Shown here: in pieces, positions 51,746 to 60,985 of the stretch
Numbering within the stretch: position 1 is the first letter of the stretch
How the letters are laid out: the number at the start of each line of letters is the position of its first letter
Assembly (NCBI RefSeq): GCF_026343115.1
Contig: NZ_JAPEMC010000001.1
Coordinates: 1,674,001 to 1,738,000 of the forward strand
Reading direction: 5' to 3'
Length of the DNA: 64,000 bases
Source of the DNA: Streptomyces sp. NBC_00102
GTDB taxonomy: Bacteria > Actinomycetota > Actinomycetes > Streptomycetales > Streptomycetaceae
Made by a program: the position numbers and the translations under genes
The notes under the pieces: model-generated
Seen by the model: only the letters and a program-made list of their open reading frames with translations
Told to the model about the DNA's origin: nothing
Databases searched by the model: none

Positions 51746-53554
51746 TCAGCGCCGCTCGGCGGCCGGCGGGTCTCCGGCCTTGCGGACGGCCTTGGCGATC
51801 CAGGCCATGGCCTCGGGCACGTCGTAGTTCCCGGCGTGCGGCTGGTTCCAGGCGAGCCGGTAGTCGACGTCCTTGACCTGCTTGTCCGCTGCGAGCGCCC
51901 GGTCGAGGTTGAGCGAGACGATGAACGCGGTGTCCCGGTCGCGGGTGCCGGCGCGGACGTACCAGTGGGCGGCGGTGTCGGCGCCGGTGCCGATGAAGTC
52001 CATCGGGTCGATGAGGTGGATCTGGTCGTCCACGGTGGTGGTGCGCTTGGCGGTGTACTGGTCCCAGGTCAGGCCGGTGTCGTCGATGCCGCTGCCGTCG
52101 CCGGGGACGTCGTTGTGGTCCCAGCTGTACTCGGTGTAGTTCATGTACTTCTGGTCCGCCGGGCCGAAGAGGTTGGTCTCGGTGCCGCTCATGGTGTTCC
52201 CGTTGACCCCCACGGCGTCGAAGGCGGGGGTCGTCTTCAGGGTGGCCTGGGCGACGACGAAGGCCAGGTACTTCTTCATGTCGACCGAGCGCACCGTGCG
52301 GGTGGCGGTGTCGACGTCGATCCAGTCGTTGACGTACGACTTGGTGGTCGGCGTCCCTCCGGGGAATCCGCCGCCGGACTGGAGGTCGAAGGTGGCGCCG
52401 AGGGCCGGAATCGTGTTCGCCGGATCGGCCTTCAGGTAGGTCTCGGCGGAGCGGACGACCTCTTTCCTGATGGTGTCGATCATGTTCGCGGCGGTGAGCT
52501 TCGAGCCGTCCGGGTTGCGCAGGCCGAGGCTCTTCTCGTACGCGGGGAACTGGGCGGCGATCGCGGCGGCGTCCTCGGGTGACGGGTTCTGGCCGGTGTC
52601 GGCGCGGGTGTCGAGGATGTTGTACAGCCACTCGTACGCCGTGTCGGCGTTGCCCAAGTCGGTGATCGGGCAGTACGCGTTGACGGCGAAGACGTCGTCG
52701 CGCAGGGTGCTGCGGCCCCTCGCGTCGATGCCGGCGGCGCCGATCTCCTTGAGGTAGGGGTCGTACTCGGCGCTGTTGCCGGAGGCGCCCAGGATCGACA
52801 CCAACGCACCGCCGCCGCTGGTGCCGTTGATGACGATGCGTTCGGCGCTGCCGGGCATGGCCGCGTCGTTGAGGCGCAGGTAGCGCACGGCCGCCTTGGC
52901 GTCGACCACCGCGGCGGGCGCCTTGCCGGGGGCCGTGCCGTCGGCGCCGAGCAGCCCGCGGCTGCGGTTGGCGACGTCCACGAAGACGTACCCGGCCTTC
53001 AGGGCGGCGCCGACGTTGCTCGTCGCGCTGGTGTAGGAGGCGCCGCCGGTGACGCTCGCCTTGATGTAACTGGCCATCCAGCCGCTGTTGTTCACCGCGA
53101 AGTAGATCGGTGCCCGCTGGTCCCCGAAGGCGCTCTCGGGGACGAAGACGTTCATGGCCTGGTAGCCGCAGGCGGTGTTGGAGATCGTGGTGCTCCCGAA
53201 CCCGCCGGACTGCTGCGCCGCCGCCTCGACGGGCTGGGCGACGTAGCAGACCTCCTTGTACCAACGCACGTTCATCGGTTGACCGTCCACGGTGACGGTG
53301 ATCGTCGTGTAGGCGGCGGAGTCGAAGGCCAGGGCGGCATCCTCCGCGTCCACGGAGTGGGCCGCGTGCGGGGCCCGGGCGGGTCCGCCGGTCGCCGCGA
53401 AGGAGGACGGCACCGCGAGGGCGGTGAGGGCGAGCGAACCGGCGACAGCCACGCCCCTCAGGAGGTGCTTACGGGATGCGGAGTGCCGCATCTCCCCTAT
53501 GACGGTGCGGTGTTCGGGCGCGTCGCACCCGCGGGGCGCAGAGAGCCGCTGCAT
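51746..53554 (-). CDS. Secreted subtype-B tannase-like esterase
   Basis: A 602-residue alpha/beta hydrolase. A long N-region leads into a signal peptide (HLLRGVAVAGSLALTALA, about 29-52). The nucleophile motif GTSGGGALVSILGASGNS is typical of subtype-B tannases, in which Ser is nucleophile. The probable catalytic His is in WNQPHAGNYD near the C-terminus. Tannases hydrolyse galloyl esters of plant tannins. ATG 53554 has GAGGGGAG five bases upstream; ATG 53491 directly follows a G-rich site and is less well spaced. A palindrome upstream may be its operator. Confidence 0.85.
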   Translation of the reverse strand: MQRLSAPRGCDAPEHRTVIGEMRHSASRKHLLRGVAVAGSLALTALAVPSSFAATGGPARAPHAAHSVDAEDAALAFDSAAYTTITVTVDGQPMNVRWYKEVCYVAQPVEAAAQQSGGFGSTTISNTACGYQAMNVFVPESAFGDQRAPIYFAVNNSGWMASYIKASVTGGASYTSATSNVGAALKAGYVFVDVANRSRGLLGADGTAPGKAPAAVVDAKAAVRYLRLNDAAMPGSAERIVINGTSGGGALVSILGASGNSAEYDPYLKEIGAAGIDARGRSTLRDDVFAVNAYCPITDLGNADTAYEWLYNILDTRADTGQNPSPEDAAAIAAQFPAYEKSLGLRNPDGSKLTAANMIDTIRKEVVRSAETYLKADPANTIPALGATFDLQSGGGFPGGTPTTKSYVNDWIDVDTATRTVRSVDMKKYLAFVVAQATLKTTPAFDAVGVNGNTMSGTETNLFGPADQKYMNYTEYSWDHNDVPGDGSGIDDTGLTWDQYTAKRTTTVDDQIHLIDPMDFIGTGADTAAHWYVRAGTRDRDTAFIVSLNLDRALAADKQVKDVDYRLAWNQPHAGNYDVPEAMAWIAKAVRKAGDPPAAERR

Positions 53555-53648
53555 GGAGTCTCCCCTCGTCGAGCGTCAAGTACGTTCGCGTACCTGGCAC
53601 TTCGTTGGAACTTCGACCTCCGGGCCGGAGCGGGACGCACGCTACGGG

Positions 53649-53660
53649 ATTGTCAACAAT
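53649..53660. promoter_or_regulatory. GntR-type palindrome upstream of tannase gene
   Basis: ATTGT ca ACAAT at 53649-53660, inside an AT-rich patch (53645-53690) that is rare in this window. It is about 95 bp upstream of the tannase start and shared with the Nudix gene's downstream end. The symmetry resembles FadR-subfamily GntR operators. No GntR gene is nearby. Confidence 0.5.
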
Positions 53661-53755
53661 ATTGCCATCGATATCGCAGACATTTATGTGGGCCATGAAG
53701 GGGCTGTGGACGACCCGGCGGTTTCCAGCCGGCCGCCTCCCCTCGGGGCATCGCC

Positions 53756-54217
53756 TCAGAGCGCGTCGCCGCCCACGCCCCGGATGAGCTCCCGGTGGGA
53801 CTCCTGCATCGCGGCGGGAAGCTCGTCCGCGTCGAACCACCGGGCTTCCAGGATCTCGAAGTCGTCGATCTTCAGGGTCCCGCCGACGAGCCGCGCCTCG
53901 TAGGCCACTTCGAGGCGGAGCCGGTATCCGCTCTTCAGCCGCACCAGGCGGCCCGGCTCCACGTCGAGCCCGGTCTCCTCCTTCACCTCGCGGACCACGG
54001 TGCGGGAGAACTCCTCGCCCTTGACCGCGAATCCGGTCGGCAACCCCCACGGGTGCTGCGCGGCCCACAACCGGTGCTTGAGCAGCAGGACTTGGCCCGC
54101 GTCATTGCGGACGACACCGGTGACCCCGACGTTGAACTTGGCATGGGCGAGCCACAGGACCCGCCACTGCAGGGGACCGCGTATGAGCCGCCAGAGCCGT
54201 GCGACGAGTCGATGCAT
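53756..54217 (-). CDS. Nudix hydrolase
   Basis: A 153-residue Nudix protein. The Nudix box is complete (GFAVKGEEFSRTVV followed by REVKEETGLDV), matching GX5EX7REUXEEXGU. An N-terminal amphipathic Trp/Arg/Leu helix (RLVARLWRLIRGPLQWRVLW) may contact the membrane. It hydrolyses nucleoside diphosphate-linked compounds, with substrate unknown. Confidence 0.9.
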   Translation of the reverse strand: MHRLVARLWRLIRGPLQWRVLWLAHAKFNVGVTGVVRNDAGQVLLLKHRLWAAQHPWGLPTGFAVKGEEFSRTVVREVKEETGLDVEPGRLVRLKSGYRLRLEVAYEARLVGGTLKIDDFEILEARWFDADELPAAMQESHRELIRGVGGDAL

Positions 54218-54345
54218 GGGGAACCTTTCACCGGCGGGGTCGTGGCTGCTGCCTCACCCTCCACAGTCCTCCATGGTGGCCCCCTTGCCCGGAGTGAGGG
54301 GCCGCGGCCCCGGCGCTTCCCGTATCCGCCGGGTCCGTGCCGCGC

Positions 54346-54927
54346 TCAGGGAGTGGGCCGGGGCGGGGAGGGCCGGGGAGGGCGGTGGGCGACCCAGTCT
54401 CCGCCGGGGATGCGCGGGCCGCCCGCGCGCAGGGTGCGGGAGACGGCGGAGGCGGCGAGGTAGACCCAGGCGCGGACGGTCCCGGAGCCGGGCGACTCGA
54501 CGTCCCGGGCGACCCGTTCGTAGAGGTTGCGGGGGTCGCCTGGCCCGAGGTACGTCTCCAGCCGGTCGAGGGCGACGAGCAGTCCGGCGTACTCGTGGGG
54601 CGCGGCGGTGATCAGCGTCCCCTGGACCGTGCCGTCCCCGTCGGTGGCGAACGGGTACCCGGGGCCGTCCCAGAGCGCCCCGCCGTGCAGCACCGCCGGC
54701 TGCTCCCGGACGTCGAGGCCCTGGACGTACCGGTCGTGGTTGTGCTCGCCGGGGCGCAGGGTGCCGTAGACGAAGAAGGGCAGCGGCCCCTCGGCGCGGA
54801 CCGTCCCGGTGCCGGGTACGGGGTCGGAACCGGGTAGGGAATCGGGACGGGGTATGGATTCGGGACCGGGCGCGGGGGCGTGGCCGGGCGCGGGGACGGA
54901 GCGGGGCGTCTCCTCGGTGGCGGTCAC
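54346..54927 (-). CDS. Gamma-glutamylcyclotransferase-like (AIG2/GGCT) protein
   Basis: A 193-residue protein. The first ~55 residues are Pro/Gly-rich low complexity, with a repetitive DNA basis. The GGCT fold then begins with FFVYGTLRPGEHNH, the substrate-binding YGTL motif, and continues with GTLITAAPHEYAGLLVALDRLE, in which the Glu following LDRL is the usual catalytic position. The GTG overlaps the CutA stop (GTGA). The family releases 5-oxoproline from gamma-glutamyl amines or peptides. Confidence 0.82.
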   Translation of the reverse strand: MTATEETPRSVPAPGHAPAPGPESIPRPDSLPGSDPVPGTGTVRAEGPLPFFVYGTLRPGEHNHDRYVQGLDVREQPAVLHGGALWDGPGYPFATDGDGTVQGTLITAAPHEYAGLLVALDRLETYLGPGDPRNLYERVARDVESPGSGTVRAWVYLAASAVSRTLRAGGPRIPGGDWVAHRPPRPSPPRPTP

Positions 54928-55268
54928 AGCTCCGCCGCCGAGGACGTCTGGTCGGTCACCCAGGCGAGGTAGCGGGCGCTGCCCCGGACGATCGGGGTGG
55001 CGATGATCTCGGGGGTGTCGTAGTCGTGCGCGGCGCGCAGGTGGTCCTCCAGTTCGTCGTAGCGCTCGGTCCTCGTCTTGAAGAGCACCTGCCACTCCTC
55101 GGCGGTCTCCACGGCGTTGTGCCAGTGGTAGACGGAGGTGACGGGCGCGGAGATCTGGGCGCAGGCGGCGAGTCTGGCCTCCACCGCGCCCCGGGCCAGG
55201 GCCTGGGCCTTCTCCTCACTGTCGGTCGTGGTCTGCACGGTCAGCCATGCGGCGGGTGGCGTCGTCAT
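54924..55268 (-). CDS. cutA: Divalent-cation tolerance protein CutA
   Basis: A 114-residue CutA1 protein with ARGAVEARLAACAQI, VYHWHNAVETAEEWQVLFKT and YDTPEIIATPI, all diagnostic. It forms trimers resembling PII proteins and is linked to copper tolerance, though its true function is debated. It is the first gene of a two-gene unit with the GGCT gene. Confidence 0.93.
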   Translation of the reverse strand: MTTPPAAWLTVQTTTDSEEKAQALARGAVEARLAACAQISAPVTSVYHWHNAVETAEEWQVLFKTRTERYDELEDHLRAAHDYDTPEIIATPIVRGSARYLAWVTDQTSSAAEL

Positions 55269-55461
55269 GGTCGGCTCTCCTCGGAGCGCGGGCCGGGGCG
55301 CGGCTGCCCCGGCGGTACGGAGACCCGGCGTTCCGGGTCCGGTGGTCCGGTGGTCCGGTACCGATTGTCGGTCCGCGACGCCCCCGTTGCCGCCCGTACG
55401 CCAGGGCCCGGGCCGGGACGACGCCGGGTGAGCACCGGCGATGCCGGGACGACGCCGGCGC

Positions 55462-56775
55462 TCAGGGGGCCAGCATCCGGATCACCGGTTCGAGGACCAG
55501 CTCCAGACCGGACTTCAGCGGCAGTACGAGAACGGCCGCGACCAGGGCGGCGACCACGGCCGTGCCCCACCGGCGGGCCGCGAACCGGTGCGGCAGCACG
55601 CCGAAGACGAAGACGAGCCCGGCCACCACCAGTGCGGGCGCTCCCATCAGCAGCCAGGCCGGGACACCGCCGAGCGCCACCGGGGTGCGGGCCGCCTCCG
55701 TCGCGGCCAGCAGCCCGGCCGACAGGATCAGACTCAGGTCGATCAGCCGGGGCACGACCGGAGAGACCCGGGCCCTGTCGTCCAGGCTCCGGCGGAACGA
55801 GAACAGCAGGACCACCTGGAAGACCGCGAGAACGAGGAGTTCGACGCGGGCGACGGTGACGAACTCCGGCGGTTCGAAGGGCCCCGCCACGAACACGAAG
55901 GTGATCACTGCCGCCGGCCCTCCGAGCAGCGCCGCCCACAGCGCGGAGAGGCGGAGCACCATCGAGGGTGCGGGCACCCACGGACCGCCGGACCTCGGCC
56001 GACGCGGCGTCGCCCGCTGCGCGTCGGCGCTGAAGGCGGCGATCACGATGTCGTCCGGGCTGCGGCGCGCGGCGTCCTGGAAGAGCTCCGCCCGTCGCGC
56101 GAGCGCGGCGGGGCTGGACAGGACACGCTCCCGGTTGGCCGCGGTGAAGTACCCGAGGAGCAGGATCATGACGGTCACCGCGACCGCCGCGGGAGCGTGG
56201 CCGAGGACCCCGTCACCGACGGGCGGGGCCATCCATGCGGCGGTGAAGATCACCAGGAACAACCCGAGCACGGGCATGGCGCCGACCGTTTCGAAGGGCA
56301 CCAGCAGGGCGGACCTGCCGATGCCGGTGAGCACGCCGAACAGAATCCACAGGGCGGTGAGCAGCCCCCACTGGGTCATGATGGCCAGGGGCAGGATGTC
56401 CGGCAGCTGACCGGAGAGGACATGGCCGGCGGCCTCGGCGGACGAGCGGGACCGGGGGCCGGCCGAGAACGCGTAGGCGAGGATCAGCAGGGCGAACTGG
56501 ATCACCGCCATCAGCCGGGTGCCGTCCCGCCAGAAGTCGCGGGACACCAGGGCGCGCACGATCGCACCGGCCTGGGTGCCCACCACGAGCGCGACCAGGA
56601 TCAGCGGGAGGACGACCACGCCGAACGCGGTGTCCGGTTCCATGGTGGTGAGGTGCAACGGGATGCCGAGCGCCTCCGCGGCCTTCTGGCCAAAGGAGAT
56701 CACCGAGAGCTCCCAGTCCGGTGTCACCTCCGGCGCCACCTCGGCGAGGACCGTGATCGGTGCGGTGATCGACAT
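55462..56775 (-). CDS. Polytopic membrane protein, unknown function
   Basis: A 437-residue protein with about ten hydrophobic spans, in two blocks separated by a cytosolic loop (about 205-265: RRAELFQDAARRSPDDIV, RRPRSGGPWVP). No transporter signature is recognised. It stands alone between repeat-rich spacers. Codon use is typical. Confidence 0.78.
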   Translation of the reverse strand: MSITAPITVLAEVAPEVTPDWELSVISFGQKAAEALGIPLHLTTMEPDTAFGVVVLPLILVALVVGTQAGAIVRALVSRDFWRDGTRLMAVIQFALLILAYAFSAGPRSRSSAEAAGHVLSGQLPDILPLAIMTQWGLLTALWILFGVLTGIGRSALLVPFETVGAMPVLGLFLVIFTAAWMAPPVGDGVLGHAPAAVAVTVMILLLGYFTAANRERVLSSPAALARRAELFQDAARRSPDDIVIAAFSADAQRATPRRPRSGGPWVPAPSMVLRLSALWAALLGGPAAVITFVFVAGPFEPPEFVTVARVELLVLAVFQVVLLFSFRRSLDDRARVSPVVPRLIDLSLILSAGLLAATEAARTPVALGGVPAWLLMGAPALVVAGLVFVFGVLPHRFAARRWGTAVVAALVAAVLVLPLKSGLELVLEPVIRMLAP

Positions 56776-57250
56776 GCGTCCCCCTGCCTTTCAGGGCGCC
56801 CGCGGCGGCCCCGGATCGGTCCTTCCGGCAGGCCCTCGGCCGCCCCGGTCACTGCCGCTCCCGCGCGCTCGAAGGCGTATCGGCGTGCGCCGTCGCCCCC
56901 ACGCGGCGGCGCACGCCGGCCCGCGCGCACGGGCGCACAGGCGGGCGCGCGTACGGGCGGGCGTGCGGACAGGATGGCGCCGGAGCGGTCCGTACGGGGG
57001 TGATGTCGGCAGCCGTTCGCCTGGCGGTGATGGTTCCGTGACGTCCGGGGCCGAAGCGGGACGGAGAACCGGGGCGAGGCCGGGGCCGGGACGCAGGCCG
57101 GGGCCGGGACGGAGACCGGGGCCGGGACGGAGGCCGGGACGGAGACGGGTACGAAAGCCGGGACGGAATCGCGGCGGGAGTGGGCGGTCTCACGGCGGTG
57201 ACGGGCGGCGGCCATGTCCCGGTGCCCCGGCACGAATTACGGTGAACCGC
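56776..57250. repeat. Repeat-filled intergenic region
   Basis: A 475-bp spacer with no gene. 57055-57175 is a degenerate tandem array of GCCGGGACGGA / GGCCGGGGCCGGGACG units of about 12-18 bp. To its left (56900-56970) lie runs of GGGCGGGCGCGCGTACGG type. The array lies just upstream of the PLP-enzyme gene and may affect transcription. Confidence 0.7.
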
Positions 57251-58045
57251 ATGATCCCTCCCTCTCCCGTCCCGTACGTCGAGTTCGACGGTCACCCGGC
57301 CACCCCGGACGACCTTCGGATTCCCGCCTTCTCCGGCTACGGCCACTTCACGGCCTTCCAGGTCGCGGACGGCCGTGTGCGGGGCTGGGACCTCCACCTG
57401 AACCGGCTGCGGGCCGCGAACCAGGAGCTCTTCGGCCTGGACCTGGAGACGGATCTGCTGCGCGGGCTGGTGTCCCGGGCGCTGTCGGGTGCGGGTGTGC
57501 GGGACGCCTCGGTGCGGGTGCACGGCTATCTGCCGCCGGGCGCGACGGCGACCGTGCTGATGGTCACGGTGGCCCCGCCCGCCGTACCGGCGACGAAGCC
57601 GTTGAGCCTCCTGTCGGTGCCGTACGCCCGCGAGCTGCCGCACATCAAGCGGCCGGGCGACTTCAGCCAGGTCTACTACGGCAGGCTGGCGGTCCGTTCC
57701 GGGTACGACCAGGCGTTGCTGACCGCCCCCGGCGGTGTGGTCACCGAGGGGTCGATCACCAACATCGGCTTCTGGGACGGCGATCGCGTGGTCTGGCCGG
57801 ACGCCCCCGCGCTGATCGGGATCACCATGGCGCTCCTGGAGGAGGGACTCGCCCTCGCCGGTTCCCCTTCGGCCCGCCGGCAGGTGACCCTGGACGGTCT
57901 CGACGCCTTCCGGGGCGCGTTCGTCACCAACTCCCGGGGCATCACCCCCGTCCACCGCATCGACGACCGGACGTACCCGGTGGACGGGGAACTGATGGAA
58001 CTGCTGGAGAGGGTGTACGGGGACGCTCCGGCGGAGGAGGTCTGA
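57251..58045 (+). CDS. Aminotransferase class IV / ADC lyase-like PLP enzyme
   Basis: A 264-residue fold-type IV PLP enzyme. The candidate Schiff-base Lys lies in ELPHIKRPGDF near residue 135. VTEGSITNIGFWDG (about 165) and the following SRGITPVHRID are typical of the branched-chain aminotransferase/4-amino-4-deoxychorismate lyase superfamily. The N-terminal part has FSGYGHFTAFQVADGRVRGWDLHL, seen as GHFTAFQVADGRV and GWDLHLNRL. ATG 57251 is the first start after the repeat array. The exact substrate is not decidable. Confidence 0.86.
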   Translation: MIPPSPVPYVEFDGHPATPDDLRIPAFSGYGHFTAFQVADGRVRGWDLHLNRLRAANQELFGLDLETDLLRGLVSRALSGAGVRDASVRVHGYLPPGATATVLMVTVAPPAVPATKPLSLLSVPYARELPHIKRPGDFSQVYYGRLAVRSGYDQALLTAPGGVVTEGSITNIGFWDGDRVVWPDAPALIGITMALLEEGLALAGSPSARRQVTLDGLDAFRGAFVTNSRGITPVHRIDDRTYPVDGELMELLERVYGDAPAEEV

Positions 58046-58497
58046 CCCCGGCCCCACGCGCAGCCCCACCCGCCACGGACGCCAGGCGTCCGCGGCCATC
58101 CATGACAACGCCCCCACCGGGCCCGGGGGGGGTGGGGCCGGTGAGGGCGGTTGCCAGGGGGTGGCGGGGGGGGTGCCACCCCGTGGGGGGATGTCTTGCG
58201 TGTGCCCGACCCCCGGAAGACCATGCGTGTGACCTGCGTCACATGGTGGTTCCGGGTGTCACTCGTTCGGCACCTGGGCGCGCCACGCGGCCCGGACGGC
58301 ACGACGACACCGCCGTGACCTGCACGGATCACGGGTGGCAAGGGTGCCGCTCCGGTCCGTACGGGTGACTTCTGAAGGCGCGTCAGCAGGCATCGGGGGC
58401 GGTCCGCCCGTTACCTCGGAAGCAGGACCCGTCCCGTTCCGGCCCGTCCGGACCGGCCGTTCCCGCTCTGCTCTCGCCCGTATCCGGAGGACCTCCC
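58046..58497. other. G-rich spacer with possible terminator
   Basis: A 452-bp stretch without a supported gene. It contains long G runs (58120-58190) and a hairpin GGGGTGGC (58158-58165) ... GCCACCCC (58175-58182) with a G-filled loop, likely a terminator for the PLP-enzyme gene. The right part should hold the promoter of the secreted-protein gene. Confidence 0.5.
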
Positions 58498-59061
58498 ATG
58501 CTCCGTCCACTCCGCTCCACGACCGGTACCGCCGTCGCGCTCGCCGCGACCGCGACGCTCGGCCTCGCCCTGCTCGCCCCGTCCGCGTACGCGGACGGGG
58601 CCGACCGGGGCCGGCTGGAGCTCACCCCGTCCACCGCCGTTCCGGGCGCCAAGGTCACCGCGGAAACCACCGCCTGCGGCAAGAAGGGGTCGGGCACGGG
58701 CGACGCGAACTCCCTGGACGCGGGGGACTTCGAGCTCTACCCCGGCCCCGGCAAGGACACCGCGGTCGGGCACTTCACCGTCCCGCGCGAGACCCGGCCC
58801 GGCACCTACGACATCGCCGTGGCCTGCGACAACGGCAAGGACGCCCAGGGCCGGCTCCAGGTCATCGGCGGTTCGGGGGGCCACGAGCAGGACCAGGGCC
58901 AAGGGCAGGACGACCAGCCCTGGGGCCACGTCCAGACCGGTGTGGGCGGCAGCGTCGGGCCGGACAGCACCCGGATCGCGGCGGGCTTCGGCGTGCTCGG
59001 CGCGGCCGGCGCCGGTGCGCTGTGGACGGTCCGCCGCCGCAGGGCGGCCGGCTCCCGCTGA
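58498..59061 (+). CDS. Secreted cell-surface protein with C-terminal anchor
   Basis: A 187-residue protein. The signal peptide (about 1-32, ending PSAYADG) is followed by a beta-sandwich-like domain with two Cys (ETTACGKKG, VACDNGK), and a Gly/Gln/Asp-rich linker. The C-terminus is a hydrophobic helix plus VRRRRAAGSR. That arrangement resembles a sortase substrate, but there is no LPXTG or LAXTG before the helix (only GPDSTR). It precedes a class F sortase gene by 140 bp and is a likely partner. Confidence 0.8.
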   Translation: MLRPLRSTTGTAVALAATATLGLALLAPSAYADGADRGRLELTPSTAVPGAKVTAETTACGKKGSGTGDANSLDAGDFELYPGPGKDTAVGHFTVPRETRPGTYDIAVACDNGKDAQGRLQVIGGSGGHEQDQGQGQDDQPWGHVQTGVGGSVGPDSTRIAAGFGVLGAAGAGALWTVRRRRAAGSR

Positions 59062-59201
59062 CCCGCCTGAGCCTGAGCCGCAGGGCGGGGCACGGCCTCC
59101 CGGGGCCGTCGCCCCCGCCTCCGCTTCCACCCGTACGCCCCGCACGCGGGACCGTACGACTCCCCGTACATCCGCAGGCCCGTGACGAGAAGGACGGCAC
59201 C

Positions 59202-59843
59202 GTGTCCCAGACGGCACACAAGGGCAAGGCGTGGCTGATCGGCGTCGCCGTGCTGGCCGGTGTCTGGCTGATCCAGACCGGTGCGGACACCCAGGTGGTG
59301 CCGCCGCAGCCGTCCACGGCCGAGGCGTTCACCGGCGGGCCGCAGCTCCAGCCGGGCTCGCCCCTCGCCGAGCCGCTGGCCCCGTCCACGCCGGTCCGCG
59401 TCCGCATCCCGGAGATCGACGTGGACGCGCCGATGACCCGGCTCGGCCTCCGCCCGGACGGCAGGCTGGACGTGCCGCCGGAGGCGGACCGCAACCTGGC
59501 CGGCTGGTACGGCGACGGCACCCGGCCGGGCGCGCGGGGCACCGCGATCGTCGCCGGGCACGTGGACAACGCGAAGGGCCCGGCGGTCTTCTACGGCCTG
59601 GGCTCACTGGGGCGCGGCGACCGGGTGGAGATCCTGCGCGAGGACGAGCGGACGGCGGTCTTCTCGATCGACGCGATCGAGGTGTACGAGAACGACGACT
59701 TCCCCAGTACGCGTGTGTACGGGAAGGCGCCCTACGCGGCGCTGCGGCTGATCACCTGCGGCGGCGGGTTCTCGAAGGACACCGGCTACCAGGGCAACGT
59801 GGTGGTCTACGCCCACCTCACGGATGTACGGAAGCCCGCCTGA
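59202..59843 (+). CDS. Class F sortase
   Basis: A 213-residue sortase with an N-terminal membrane anchor (about 8-25). The catalytic His is in IVAGHVDN, Cys in LRLITCGGGF (TLXTC-type motif), and Arg near the end of the fold. Class F sortases are the simple actinobacterial type acting on the cell surface. GTG 59202 is preceded by AAGGA. The secreted protein upstream is the obvious candidate substrate or partner. Confidence 0.9.
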   Translation: MSQTAHKGKAWLIGVAVLAGVWLIQTGADTQVVPPQPSTAEAFTGGPQLQPGSPLAEPLAPSTPVRVRIPEIDVDAPMTRLGLRPDGRLDVPPEADRNLAGWYGDGTRPGARGTAIVAGHVDNAKGPAVFYGLGSLGRGDRVEILREDERTAVFSIDAIEVYENDDFPSTRVYGKAPYAALRLITCGGGFSKDTGYQGNVVVYAHLTDVRKPA

Positions 59844-59893
59844 GCGGCCCGACCGGAATCACCGCCCGGCCCTCAGCCCGAGACGCCCGGCCC

Positions 59894-60688
59894 TCAGCCC
59901 GAGAACTGGTCGAAGCCCAGCTTGGCGACGAGCGAGAAGACCACGACCAGCAGCACGCCCCGGACGAACCCGCTGCCCCGGCTGAGCGCCATCCGCGCCC
60001 CGGCCAGTCCGCCCGCCAGGTTGAACACCGCCATCAGCGCCGCGAGCTGCCAGAGCACGGTGCCCTGCACGGCGAACATCGTGAGCGCACCGGCGTTGGT
60101 GCAGACGTTCACGATCTTCGCGGTGGCCGACGCGGTCACCAGGTCGAGGTGGAGCACGGCCGTCAGCGCCAGCACCAGGAAGGTGCCGGTACCCGGTCCG
60201 AAGAGGCCGTCGTAGAAGCCGATGCCGCCGCCGACCAGCACGATCGCGGTGACCGTACGGGCCCGGGTCACCACCCGCCGGTCCGCCTCCTCACCGGCCG
60301 CCGCCGCACCGAACGAGGGCCGCAGCAGGACGAAGGCGGCGACGGCGAGCAGCACCACCATGATCACCGGCCGGAGTACGTCGCTGCTGATCCCGGCCGC
60401 GAAGAACGCGCCGGTCATCGACCCGGCGAGCGCCATCAGCCCGATCCGTACCGCCGTGCCGACCTTCACCGGCGCACGGCGGGCATAGGTCACGGCCGCG
60501 CCGCTCGTCCCGACGATCGCGACCGCCTTGTTGGTGCCGAGCACCTGCGCCGCCGGTACGTGCGGAAGTCCGAGCAGCAGGGCGGGCAGGAGCAGCAGCC
60601 CGCCCCCGCCCACCACCGCGTCGATCCATCCCGCCGCGCAGGCGGCGAGGCAGAGCAGGACGACGGTGGTCAGCGTTATGTCAGGCAT
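59894..60688 (-). CDS. TSUP (TauE/SafE) family membrane transporter
   Basis: A 264-residue membrane protein with about eight spans and the TauE/SafE patterns WIDAVVGGGGLLLLPALLLG near the N-terminus and GFYDGLFGPGTGTF in the second half. The family moves sulfur-containing or carboxylate anions. It is divergent from nirB. ATG 60688; longer upstream readings run antisense to nirB and were rejected. Confidence 0.88.
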   Translation of the reverse strand: MPDITLTTVVLLCLAACAAGWIDAVVGGGGLLLLPALLLGLPHVPAAQVLGTNKAVAIVGTSGAAVTYARRAPVKVGTAVRIGLMALAGSMTGAFFAAGISSDVLRPVIMVVLLAVAAFVLLRPSFGAAAAGEEADRRVVTRARTVTAIVLVGGGIGFYDGLFGPGTGTFLVLALTAVLHLDLVTASATAKIVNVCTNAGALTMFAVQGTVLWQLAALMAVFNLAGGLAGARMALSRGSGFVRGVLLVVVFSLVAKLGFDQFSG

Positions 60689-60985
60689 GCACAGGACATT
60701 AAGCGACGACTCCGGAGACCCCGCACCCGCCCCGACCTGCACGGTTCTCCACGATGCGGCTGAGGTCCGGCTCCCGGGCGCACCCTCACACCCGCCACCG
60801 GCCCGTGCTGAGCGCAAGGTTCCTCCCGGGAAACAGCCGGGATGCGGTCGGGTAACACCGACCGCCCATCGTCTGTGCCATGACGAGCGGCGGGTGCGAC
60901 CCGACCGCATCCGGCGGGACGGCGGACCGCTCCCCGCCGGGTACGTCCCCGCTCCACCCGCTGACCGACGACGGAGGCTTCTGAG
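60689..60985. promoter_or_regulatory. Divergent region in front of nirBD
   Basis: A 297-bp intergenic region between the TSUP transporter and nirB. It should hold the nirBD promoter and probable GlnR-type control, but I could not identify a clear GlnR box. No gene is supported. Confidence 0.4.
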
